Positions 14,329 to 22,437 of a stretch of 64,000 nucleotides of DNA are shown piece by piece; positions within the stretch are counted from its first letter, which is position 1; every line of letters starts with the position of its first letter. The stretch comes from Rhabdothermincola salaria (GTDB taxonomy: Bacteria; Actinomycetota; Acidimicrobiia; Acidimicrobiales; Acidimicrobilacustridaceae). The notes beneath the pieces were generated by a model. That model was not told the origin of the DNA. It saw only the letters and a program-made list of their open reading frames with translations, and searched no databases. Position numbers and translations under genes: made by a program. The stretch is from NCBI RefSeq assembly GCF_021246445.1, contig NZ_JAJQXW010000001.1:1134168-1198167 (forward strand), read 5' to 3'.

Positions 14329-16721
14329 CCCGCCGCCTCGGTGGAGGGGCCCACCAGCTCCGCCGCCATCCGGGCCCACTGGATCGGCCCGGCGTCGGGC
14401 ATGTAGGCGCGGGCGATGGCGATGCCGATCTCGGCCAGGGCCGTCTCGTCCGGGAAGACCAGGTGGATGGCCCGGAACTCGGGTTTGAACTTGGCCTTGA
14501 AGCGCAGCAGCGAGCGGAAGCCGTAGTACGGCTCGAGGGTGTCACCGAGCAGGTCGAGCAGGGCCTGCAGCACCCGTTGGTCGCTGTCGCCGGCCGCGGT
14601 GTCGGGGGCCTTGGCCAGCGGCGCCGCCGACAGCGACAGGAACTCGTAGCCCTCCTCCTGGAACTGCAGGGCGCTGGCTCCGATCAGGAACTCCATGACG
14701 GGTCGGAAGGCACCGCCCTCGCGCCGGCGCATGAGATCGACGGTCCAGCCCACGACCTCGCCGTCGCGGGCCACCGGCAGCCACGAGGTGAACCCCTCGA
14801 CGGTGCGATCGGCATCGATCGCCAGGTGCAGCCGGACCTCGGGGTCGTCGGCCTCGGCCAGCGTGCCGAGCGTGAAGCCCATCTCGGGCAGCGCCTTGTC
14901 GGAGACCCAGCCCTGGCTGATGACCCGCAGCTGGTCGGCGATGGCGGGCGGGCAGTCCGCCCAACGGGTCACCTCGAGCACCACCTCCTGCTTGCCGGCC
15001 TTGTTGATGGCGGTGCGCACGTCCTGCCAGGCCTTGCCCTTGAACTCGAGTCCGGGGAGCGGGACCACGGCGTCCTCGCCGACCTGCACCGCCTTCCAAC
15101 CCTGCGCGCCGGCGTCGGCCACGGTGTCGGCACCCGCAGCGAACAGGCACGGGGTCCACCCCCGCAGCTCGCAGTACTCGTCGAAGCGGGCCAGGGCGTC
15201 GGCCCGCTCGGCCGCGGGACCCACGGGGTCGCCCAGGCAGAGGGCGACCGTGCCCACCACCCGGTAGCCGATCGCGGTCGTCCCCGACGGCGCGAACCAG
15301 ACGGTGGTGCCGGGCCAGGTGAGCATCCACTCGATCGACGAGGTGCTGGGCGAGTCCCGCAGCAGACGGCGGATGCGCTCGTCCTGGTCGGGCGGCGACG
15401 GCGTGCGCCGCGAGGCGTACATCGCCCCCACGAGGGTGACGAGGATGGCCCCGGCCCACACGGCGGCGATCGAGTCGAGGAAGAGGCGCGCCGCGTCGGT
15501 GAGGGGTTCGACCGCATCGGTGGAGAACGTCACGCGGTCGGCGAACTCCTCGAACGCCGTCGCCACCGTGAGAGGGGGCGCCACATCGTCTTGGAGGACC
15601 ACGAAACCGAGCACGGTGTACACGAACAGCACGACCAGGACCACGAGCAGGCGGCGCACCACCCGGGCCGTGGTGCCCTCGGGGGCTCGGGCCGTGAAGG
15701 CTCCCACCGTCACGGCCAGCAGGACGGCCTGCAACCCGAGGAGCACGAGGTCGGCACGGGTCTCCGCGCTGTCGGGACCAGCCAGCAAACCGACGACGCC
15801 GAGCACGGTGGGCACTGCGGTGAACCACCACGCGACGCGCTTGCCGCGCCGCAACCCGTCGGCGGTCACCAACCAGAACAGCGCCACCACCACCACGCCG
15901 AGGGAGAGCCCGACGGGTTGGTACCGGTCGCCGCCGTCGTGGAAGGGTCCGCCGTTGCCGGGGAACGCCGCCTCGACGAGGTTGGCGACGGCGAAGACGG
16001 CGACGACCAGCGCCACCGACGCCCGCTGGGTCCGGCGACCGAAGTGCCACTCGGGCCACCGGGGTGCCCGCCCCACCAGGAGCGGCCCGGCGACCAGGCC
16101 GATACCCCATCCGAGCAGGTGCTCGAGGTCCCACAGCAGGCCGGAGCCCAACAACATGGCCACGAGGTACGCGCTGGCGGCGACGCGGACCCGGGTGCGC
16201 CAGACCGGTTGCATCACGGCGGTGAGGGCACCGAGCGCGGCGAACCCGCCGGCCGAGAGACCGAGGTCGAGACGGTCCGCCAGCTCGGCCGCCCATGTCC
16301 AGCCGGAGTCCTGGAAGGGCGCCAAGAGGGCGGCCGCCGCCAGGGCGGCCAGGACCTGGCCACCCACCACGACCACCAGGGTGCGCCAGGCTCCGACCCT
16401 CCGCTCGTAGGTGCCGGCGACCACGGCCACCAGCACGAGGATGGGGGCGTAGAGGACCAACTGGGGCGTCAGGAACCCACCCGTGAGGAAGTTCCACGGC
16501 TCACCGTCCTGCCATGCGGGCAGCCCGTAGCCGAACCGGTCGTACAGGGCCGGATCCTCGGCGGCGTCGTTCCACAGCGCCCCGGTGAGCACGCTGGCGA
16601 CGGTGATCGTCACCAACAGCAGCGAGGTGGCTGGATGGGTCCGCACCACCGACACCAGCCGGTCGAGCACGGACCCGTACCCTGCCGCGCCTGCGGGTTG
16701 CGTGGCCTCGGGGTCGGACAT
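14325..16721 (-). CDS. Rhomboid-like membrane module fused to MprF-type DUF2156 transferase domain
   Basis: A 798-residue membrane protein. The N-terminal half has about a dozen hydrophobic segments. Within the first six lie GLSAGG (Ser156) and EHLLGWGIGLVAG (His201), which resemble the rhomboid GxSG and the TM6 His-x-x-G motifs. The C-terminal part (about 455-770) is a DUF2156/GNAT-like domain as in MprF and LysX lysyl-phosphatidylglycerol synthases: SSIEWMLTWPGTTVWFAPSG, GDPVGP, GLEFKGKAWQDVRTAINKA, EGFTSWLPV and GFRSLLRFKAKFKPEF. By homology it would transfer an aminoacyl group to phosphatidylglycerol, lowering surface charge. The amino acid used, and whether the rhomboid-like part is proteolytic, are unknown. 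Its stop overlaps the YkgJ start. Confidence 0.82.
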   Translation of the reverse strand: MSDPEATQPAGAAGYGSVLDRLVSVVRTHPATSLLLVTITVASVLTGALWNDAAEDPALYDRFGYGLPAWQDGEPWNFLTGGFLTPQLVLYAPILVLVAVVAGTYERRVGAWRTLVVVVGGQVLAALAAAALLAPFQDSGWTWAAELADRLDLGLSAGGFAALGALTAVMQPVWRTRVRVAASAYLVAMLLGSGLLWDLEHLLGWGIGLVAGPLLVGRAPRWPEWHFGRRTQRASVALVVAVFAVANLVEAAFPGNGGPFHDGGDRYQPVGLSLGVVVVALFWLVTADGLRRGKRVAWWFTAVPTVLGVVGLLAGPDSAETRADLVLLGLQAVLLAVTVGAFTARAPEGTTARVVRRLLVVLVVLFVYTVLGFVVLQDDVAPPLTVATAFEEFADRVTFSTDAVEPLTDAARLFLDSIAAVWAGAILVTLVGAMYASRRTPSPPDQDERIRRLLRDSPSTSSIEWMLTWPGTTVWFAPSGTTAIGYRVVGTVALCLGDPVGPAAERADALARFDEYCELRGWTPCLFAAGADTVADAGAQGWKAVQVGEDAVVPLPGLEFKGKAWQDVRTAINKAGKQEVVLEVTRWADCPPAIADQLRVISQGWVSDKALPEMGFTLGTLAEADDPEVRLHLAIDADRTVEGFTSWLPVARDGEVVGWTVDLMRRREGGAFRPVMEFLIGASALQFQEEGYEFLSLSAAPLAKAPDTAAGDSDQRVLQALLDLLGDTLEPYYGFRSLLRFKAKFKPEFRAIHLVFPDETALAEIGIAIARAYMPDAGPIQWARMAAELVGPSTEAAG

Positions 16722-16786
16722 CGGGCGAGACTAGGCGACGAAGGTCGATCGCCGACCGGGATGGACGCAGCCGAACCGAGGCTCGA

Positions 16787-17218
16787 GTGGGACGAGGATC
16801 CGACGACGCCAGTACCGCGATGGTGCCCCCTGGCGATGAACCGTCCGTGACCGACCTGGACCCGATCGACACCTTGGACCTCGCCGGCCCCCGCACGGGT
16901 CCGCCGGTCATCCCCATCGCCATGCTGGCCATCACCACGATGGCCGCCGTGGTGCTCACCATCGGGGCGTTGGTCGACGGCGCTGGTTCCACCGACGACA
17001 TCTCGACCGCCGCCCTCCTGGCCTGGGCCTTCGGCTCGTTCCTGGGCCTCATGGAGTTCGCCTGGTTCGGCACGCTCGACGCCCGTCGACGGGCCACGGG
17101 TCGCTACGTCGAAGCCTCCTGGAAACCACGGACCGTGGCCCTGGCCCTGGCCGTGGTCGGCTGGCTGGCCGGCGCCGGCGGTGCCTTCCTGGTCGCCCAG
17201 GCGGTCGCTCGTCGATGA
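16787..17218 (+). CDS. Small three-helix membrane protein coupled to the vWA gene
   Basis: A 143-residue protein of unknown family with three hydrophobic segments: VIPIAMLAITTMAAVVLTIGA, AALLAWAFGSFLGLMEFAWF and TVALALAVVGWLAGAGGAFL. The GTG at 16787 has GAGG five bases upstream; GTG 16847 would also give a sensible protein. The stop overlaps the vWA start (ATGA at 17215-17218), so the two are translated together and may form one membrane complex. Confidence 0.65.
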   Translation: MGRGSDDASTAMVPPGDEPSVTDLDPIDTLDLAGPRTGPPVIPIAMLAITTMAAVVLTIGALVDGAGSTDDISTAALLAWAFGSFLGLMEFAWFGTLDARRRATGRYVEASWKPRTVALALAVVGWLAGAGGAFLVAQAVARR

Positions 17219-19539
17219 CCGGCCGTACCCGGCACGCGGCCCTCGTCGCGCTCCTCGCGCTGATCCTCACGATCAGCGCCGTGCCGGTCAGCCACCCGGC
17301 CGGCGCCCAAGCGCCCACCGGCGCCACGCCGGCCGACTGCAGCGAGCGCGTCGAGGTCCTCTTGCTGATCGACGAGTCGGCCAGCCTGGACACCACCGAC
17401 CCCGGCAACGAGCGTGTCGCCGCCGGCGAGATCCTGGTGCGCAGCCTGGCGGCGTCGGCATCCGCCTCGGGGGGCACCGTCGGGTTGACCATCGCCGGCT
17501 TCGCCTCGGCGGTCGAAGAGGCGGGCCAGGCCACCCTCCCTCAGGAGACCGACGCCGCCGTCGGTGTCGTGGCGTCGTTCGCCGACCGACGCGAGGGCCG
17601 CAACACCGACTACGTGCTGGCCCTGCGCTACGCGGCCGAGTACTTCACCACCCTCACGGAGGTGCCCACCGACTGCAAGCGCCTGGTGTGGTTCACCGAC
17701 GGCGCCTACAGCATCGACGACGTCGAGGCCCCGGGCATCGCCACCTACACCGCCTCCACCGACGCCGACGCGATCGAGGACGAGTTCGAGGGCCAGACCT
17801 GCGGCGCCCTCCCCGCCCCCAGCCGCCTCACGGCTCCCCTGAGCGAACAGATCCGGGCAGCCGGGTTCGTCGTGCAGCTGGTCGACTTCCTGGGTTCGGG
17901 AACGCCCACCTCGGCCGAGGCCGCCGACCGAGCCGCCACTGCGCCGGTCATCGATCGCCTCCTGACCGGCGACGACACCGAGCCCTGCCGGGTCCCCGGT
18001 GGCCGGGTGGAGGCGAGCCAGGCCAGTGCGCTCGCCGTGGAGTTCTTCAACCAGGGCCAGATCGCCCTCGGTCGCCGAGAGGTCTCGTGCGACCTCCTCG
18101 CGACCGGCTTGCCGGCCCCTCTCACCCGCGCCGTCACGGTCCGCGCCGACCCACCGGGGGCCACGGTCACCCTCGTGCGCGACGGCTCGACGGTCGCGTC
18201 CGGTGCCGGGTACGCCACCTTCGTGGCCCCTGACGACGTCGGGGCGGTCGGTCGGGTCACCGTCCAGGTGTCCGGCGGTGCCCCCGCCGGGTGCTTCGCC
18301 GACCTGGCCGCGCTGATCAGCCCGGCCGGCGAGGCGACCATCTTCGGGGCGGCCGAGTCGAGCACAGTCCGCGTCGACGTCTTCGGGGCGGCCGCGCCGG
18401 CGTCGGGCACGGCCGGCGAGCGCCTCGGTCCCGATGCCGTCGACGTCACGGCCCGCACCGGTGACCAGGACCTGGCGGTGACCTGGCAGGAAGCCGGCCG
18501 CACCTGGGAGATCACCGTCCCGGGACCGGTCGACGCTCCCCCGACGATCGTGATCGAAGCCACCACACCGGAATGGGGGCCGGTGGGTTCGCTCACCCAG
18601 GAGGTCAGCATCCTCGGGTCCCCGCCGGTGCCCGCCGTGGTGTGGGACGGCCCCGACACCATCGAGGGCGACGGCACCTTCAGAGGTCGCCTCACCGTGC
18701 TCCCCGGAGCGTCCACCGACGGCACCCTGTGCGTCACGTTCGGCGACGCCCAGGTCGACCGCGACGGCGTCACCGTGCGCCCGAGCGACCCCGAGGTCTG
18801 CGGGGCGGACACCCAGCCGTTCGACATCGGCGCCGAGATCGTGGTGGACGGAGTCCGCAACGACACCGCCACGGTGACCCTTCCCTACACGGTCACCTAT
18901 GCACCTCCTGGCGCCACCCAGGGTCAACCCCTCGGCGAGGGCGGGGAGGTGGCCTTTCCGACGCTCACCTTGACGCGCCCGGCCGACGCCGCCACCAGCG
19001 CCCTCATCACGGTCGGCCTGGTCGTCGTGTCGAGCCTGCTCCCCCTCGGCCTGCTGCTGTTGCTGGTCAACCTCCAGCGGCGCCTCCCGTCACCCGACGG
19101 CCGCCGCCTCGCCACGCTGGCGCTGCGCTCCGACGGCGGCGCCCTGGAGCTCGCCCCCGGTGCCGCGCTCGCCGACTCCGACCTCCGCCCCGTCTCCGGG
19201 ACCCGAAGCCGCTACGACCTGGCCCCGGGCCTGGTGATCACCGGACGCCCCACACCAAACCCGTTCGCGGCCGTCACCGTCGAGGTGACCAGCGAGATCG
19301 GTCCGGTGACGGCGGTGCCGTGGATGGCCGCGGGCCCGGGCCGATCGGTCGAGGTGCCCGCCGCGTTCGAGTTCCTCGTGCTGTTGCGCAGCGATCCGGG
19401 TTCCGACCACGGGGAGGCCCTGGTCGTCGTCCCGCCGGGTGCCGGTGCCGCCGAGGCCGAGGAGGCGGCGCAGCGGGCTCTGGCCTCCAGCAACCGGCTC
19501 TGGTCTCGGATCGCCAGCGTGACCAGTCGCGGGATCTGA
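17215..19539 (+). CDS. Exported von Willebrand factor A-domain membrane protein
   Basis: A 774-residue protein with an N-terminal signal sequence (about 1-32). A vWA domain follows with the MIDAS motif Asp53-x-Ser55-x-Ser57 (LLIDESASLDTTD) and a later FTDGAYS. After that come a long extracytoplasmic region of beta-rich segments, one membrane helix at about 595-619 (ITVGLVVVSSLLPLGLLLLL) and a cytoplasmic domain of about 150 residues. Cys pairs in the outside region may form disulfides. Bacterial vWA membrane proteins usually act in metal-dependent protein contacts or surface adhesion. It is coupled to the preceding small membrane protein. The ligand is unknown. Confidence 0.82.
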   Translation: MTGRTRHAALVALLALILTISAVPVSHPAGAQAPTGATPADCSERVEVLLLIDESASLDTTDPGNERVAAGEILVRSLAASASASGGTVGLTIAGFASAVEEAGQATLPQETDAAVGVVASFADRREGRNTDYVLALRYAAEYFTTLTEVPTDCKRLVWFTDGAYSIDDVEAPGIATYTASTDADAIEDEFEGQTCGALPAPSRLTAPLSEQIRAAGFVVQLVDFLGSGTPTSAEAADRAATAPVIDRLLTGDDTEPCRVPGGRVEASQASALAVEFFNQGQIALGRREVSCDLLATGLPAPLTRAVTVRADPPGATVTLVRDGSTVASGAGYATFVAPDDVGAVGRVTVQVSGGAPAGCFADLAALISPAGEATIFGAAESSTVRVDVFGAAAPASGTAGERLGPDAVDVTARTGDQDLAVTWQEAGRTWEITVPGPVDAPPTIVIEATTPEWGPVGSLTQEVSILGSPPVPAVVWDGPDTIEGDGTFRGRLTVLPGASTDGTLCVTFGDAQVDRDGVTVRPSDPEVCGADTQPFDIGAEIVVDGVRNDTATVTLPYTVTYAPPGATQGQPLGEGGEVAFPTLTLTRPADAATSALITVGLVVVSSLLPLGLLLLLVNLQRRLPSPDGRRLATLALRSDGGALELAPGAALADSDLRPVSGTRSRYDLAPGLVITGRPTPNPFAAVTVEVTSEIGPVTAVPWMAAGPGRSVEVPAAFEFLVLLRSDPGSDHGEALVVVPPGAGAAEAEEAAQRALASSNRLWSRIASVTSRGI

Positions 19540-19558
19540 GCCGACGGGGTCCGCCGAC

Positions 19559-20233
19559 TCAGGTCAGGCGCCGGCGCAGCTCGACGTAGACCTCGGGGCC
19601 CACGATGTCCTCGAGCTCGGCGCGCAGCGACTCGACCACCGCACGGTCGCCGATGTAGGCGCGGTCGCCCTCGGTGCAGCACCAGGCCATGGTCTCGCCT
19701 TCGGCCCCCCAGTCCGCCCGGGTCCAGCGCCGCACGGTGGCCTGCTCACGATCGTCGCCGAGTGCCAGCCAGTCGATGCGCAGAGGGAGCTGCCAGCACA
19801 CCGACGGCTTCCACTCGATGGGGGACTCGTCGGCGTCGACGGCGGCGAGGTGCAGCGCGCACCCGGCGCCACCGGCGAAGCCGGGGCGGTTCAAGAAGAT
19901 GCAGGCCCCGTCGACGACCCTGGTGTTGGTGCGCGCGTGGTCGGAGAAGACGCCATCGGCGAGGGCCTCGGCGTGGAACTGGAACCGGTCCGGTTCGACC
20001 ATGGCGGCCAGTGCGCTGATCATGCGAGCCTCGTCCTCGTCGCCGAGCTCGGCACCGACCGAGCAGCAGCCCTGGCCCAGCTCCTCGGCGGGTTCGTCGA
20101 GGATCCCGAGGCACCCTCGACCCCAGAGGCAGGTCCATGCCGAGCTCAGGAAGGCCCGGTCGAAGCGCCACACCGTGGACCCGTCGTCGATGATCTCCAG
20201 GTCGGGGTCGGCCGGCTCGGCTGTCTCGTCCAC
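19559..20233 (-). CDS. Cysteine-cluster protein of DUF3109/YkgJ-like pattern
   Basis: A 224-residue protein with a Cys layout like DUF3109/YkgJ proteins: CLWGRGCLGIL, GCCSVGAELGDEDEARM, DGACIFLNRPG, GCALH, then KPSVCWQLPLR. The block with paired Cys, an acidic helix, C-x-F-L, C-A-L-H and K-P-x-x-C-x-x-x-P-L is the expected order for such metal clusters. No function is established. A GTG at 20233 is the best start because the frame upstream is atypical, but no ribosome-binding site is visible. Its neighbour on the same strand is the rhodanese lipoprotein, 38 bases upstream. Confidence 0.7.
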   Translation of the reverse strand: MDETAEPADPDLEIIDDGSTVWRFDRAFLSSAWTCLWGRGCLGILDEPAEELGQGCCSVGAELGDEDEARMISALAAMVEPDRFQFHAEALADGVFSDHARTNTRVVDGACIFLNRPGFAGGAGCALHLAAVDADESPIEWKPSVCWQLPLRIDWLALGDDREQATVRRWTRADWGAEGETMAWCCTEGDRAYIGDRAVVESLRAELEDIVGPEVYVELRRRLT

Positions 20234-20271
20234 GGGCCGGGAGGGTAGCGGCCAGCGGGTCGAGGGCTCCC

Positions 20272-20694
20272 TCAGCCCACGATGGGCAGGCCGGTCGCCT
20301 CGGCGGCTTCTCCGACCGATCCCAGATCGGTCAGGTCGGAGAAGCCGGCCTGAGCCATCTGGGCGACCGCCGCGGCCGAGCGGTTGCCGGACCGGCAGTA
20401 GACGACGGTCGGTGCCCCGGGATCGAGCGAGGCGACGGCGTCGGCGAAGTCCGGTGACTGCACATCGATGTTGACCGCGCCCTCGACGTGACCCTCGGCG
20501 AACTCGGCAGGGGTCCGGACGTCCACGATGACGGCGTCGCTGGGCACGGCCCGGGTGGAGCCGGCCGACGCGGCGGTCGAAGGGGTCGCCTCGGCGCCGG
20601 CGCTGGCCGAGGAGCCCTGGGAGCATCCGGTGAGCGCGAGCAGGAGGGCCACGGCGGCGGCGACGATGGCAAGGGGGCGACGAGGTGAGGGCAT
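20272..20694 (-). CDS. Rhodanese-domain lipoprotein (sulfurtransferase)
   Basis: A 140-residue exported lipoprotein: signal sequence with lipobox LTGC (Cys24), an Ala/Ser-rich linker, and a single rhodanese domain with VIVDVRTPAEFAEGHVEGAVNID and the active-site loop CRSGNRS. It should move sulfane sulfur via the loop cysteine on the outer face of the membrane. A perfect 14-base palindrome of CsoR/CstR type lies 40 bases upstream of the ATG, overlapping a TATATG -10-like sequence. Induction by persulfide, sulfite or copper is therefore likely. Confidence 0.92.
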   Translation of the reverse strand: MPSPRRPLAIVAAAVALLLALTGCSQGSSASAGAEATPSTAASAGSTRAVPSDAVIVDVRTPAEFAEGHVEGAVNIDVQSPDFADAVASLDPGAPTVVYCRSGNRSAAAVAQMAQAGFSDLTDLGSVGEAAEATGLPIVG

Positions 20695-20731
20695 CGGGTG
20701 CTCCGGGGGACGACGGTGTGCGCCGTGAGCA

Positions 20732-20749
20732 TATACCCCTAGGGGTACA
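20732..20749. promoter_or_regulatory. CsoR/CstR-like operator before the rhodanese gene
   Basis: TATACCCCTAGGGGTACA contains the perfect palindrome TACCCCTAGGGGTA (20734-20747), the C-run/G-run inverted repeat bound by CsoR-family copper and persulfide repressors. It lies between the divergent rhodanese and AlkP-family genes, nearest to and probably controlling the rhodanese. A similar site precedes trxA at 47780-47795. No CsoR-family gene is in the window. Confidence 0.7.
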
Positions 20750-20804
20750 GTTCCACAGCGCTGCCTCCGTCCCGGCGCAGCCCGCGGTCCGTAGAGTGGG
20801 GACG

Positions 20805-22403
20805 ATGACGAGGGTGCTGGCCATCTGGCTCGATGGCTTCGACATGGCCCTGGCCGACCGATGGAACCTCCCCTCGTTGGGCGCGCTCGCCGAGGAGGGA
20901 GCCTGGGCCCACCTCGACAACGGGACCGCCCACCTGAGCGGCCTCTCCGGCGAGCACCTGGTCACCGGCCTCGGCCCCGACGACGCCGGCCGGGCCAGCG
21001 CCGTCACCTTCGATCCCGCGACCTACGAGTGCCGCCAGGACGGCTTCCTCGTGGCACCGGCCCTGGGCGCCGTGCCCACGGTCGTCTTCGATCCCTGCTA
21101 CCTCGACCTCGACGCCTGCCCCCCGACCGTCACCGGCATCACCGACTGGGGGGCGCACGACCCGGGAGGTCCGCCCCAGGAGCGACCCGACGGGGTCCGG
21201 AGCGAGCTGCACGCACGGTTCGGCACCTATCCCGCTGCGCCGTGGGTGTACGCCACCCCGTGGGCGTCGCCGGCGCGCTGCGAGGCCATGGGCCGCGACC
21301 TGGTCGAGGCCGTCGATCGGCGGGCGCAGATCGCCACCTGGCTGCTCGGCGAGCGACTCCCCGACTGGCGACTGGCCCTGATCGGGGTGTCGGAACCCCA
21401 CAGCGCCACCGAGGGGTTGTTCCACGGCGTCGACCCGGAGCACCCGCTGCACGCCCACGCCTCGGCCCCTTCCGCCGCCCGGTCGCTGCGGGCCGTCTAC
21501 GACGCGGCTGATCGCCTGGTCGGCTCGCTGCTCGGCGCCTTCCCCGATGCCGTGCACGTCGTCTTCTCGCTTCACGGGATGGGCCGCAACACCAGCGACG
21601 TGACCACCATGGCCCTCCTGGGCGAGCTCCTCGCCCGGTGGTCGGGTCAGCGCACACCCGACACCGATTTCGCTCTCGATGCCCACGGCGTGGCCGTCCT
21701 CGGCGAGGACGAGAGCTGGTCGACCGCGGTGTCGACGGCGTTGACCCCACCGTCGGAGCATCGGCGTCCGCCCGTCTCGGCGGTGCGCCGCGCCGCCCGG
21801 CACCTGCCAGATCCCCTGCGGTCGGCGCTGCGCCGCCTGCGCGGCGCACGTCCGGCGCCGGGCCTCGAATGGATGCCGCTCCTGCGTCACCAACCCCGCT
21901 GGCCGGAGATGGCCGCGTTCGCCCTGCCCTCGTTCTACGACGGTCGGGTCCGCATCAACGTCAGGGGGCGCGAGGGGCAGGGTCGGGTCGACCCCGGCGA
22001 CTACGACCAGGTGCTCTCGGAGGTCGAGGAGCTCCTGCGTGGCTGTCGCGACCCGCGTACCGGTGGGCCGGCCGTGGGCGCGATGCACCGCACCGCCGCC
22101 GACCCCTTCGCCGTCGGCGTCACCGATGCCGACCTGGTCGTCGACTGGGCCGACGGCGTCTACGGACTGGACCACCCCGAGCTCGGCACCATCGGCCCGC
22201 TCCCACCCCGTCGAACCGGCGGCCACACCAGCCCCCTCGGCCGACTCCTGGTCCACGGCGACGGCATCGATCCCGGTGACCTGGGCACCCGAAGCTCCTT
22301 CGACGTCCTGCCGACGCTGCTCGACCTCAGCGGCGCCGCACCCCCGCACCGTCTCACCGGTCGGGCTCTGCGCGTCCCCCGGATCGGCGAGCCGGCGCCG
22401 TGA
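20805..22403 (+). CDS. Alkaline-phosphatase-superfamily hydrolase (phosphodiesterase/sulfatase-like)
   Basis: A 532-residue protein of the AlkP-like fold. Visible landmarks are the N-terminal metal-binding strand AIWLDGFDM, a likely nucleophile region HLSGLSGEHLVTG, GVSEPHSATEGLFHG with metal His, FSLHGMGRN and the C-terminal SSFDVLPTLLDLSG block shared by sulfatase- and phosphodiesterase-type members. The exact reaction cannot be told. ATG 20805 precedes the first strand directly. It diverges from the rhodanese gene and may share its control region. Confidence 0.78.
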   Translation: MTRVLAIWLDGFDMALADRWNLPSLGALAEEGAWAHLDNGTAHLSGLSGEHLVTGLGPDDAGRASAVTFDPATYECRQDGFLVAPALGAVPTVVFDPCYLDLDACPPTVTGITDWGAHDPGGPPQERPDGVRSELHARFGTYPAAPWVYATPWASPARCEAMGRDLVEAVDRRAQIATWLLGERLPDWRLALIGVSEPHSATEGLFHGVDPEHPLHAHASAPSAARSLRAVYDAADRLVGSLLGAFPDAVHVVFSLHGMGRNTSDVTTMALLGELLARWSGQRTPDTDFALDAHGVAVLGEDESWSTAVSTALTPPSEHRRPPVSAVRRAARHLPDPLRSALRRLRGARPAPGLEWMPLLRHQPRWPEMAAFALPSFYDGRVRINVRGREGQGRVDPGDYDQVLSEVEELLRGCRDPRTGGPAVGAMHRTAADPFAVGVTDADLVVDWADGVYGLDHPELGTIGPLPPRRTGGHTSPLGRLLVHGDGIDPGDLGTRSSFDVLPTLLDLSGAAPPHRLTGRALRVPRIGEPAP

Positions 22404-22437
22404 CGGGGCACCGTCGGTGACGCCGGCGAGCGAGACG

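Noticed and set aside
14463-16850. 795-residue open frame opposite the MprF-like gene
   Set aside because: Composition is Gly/Arg/His/Glu-rich with no hydrophobic core or motif. It is the mirror of the strong GC bias of the real gene on the other strand.
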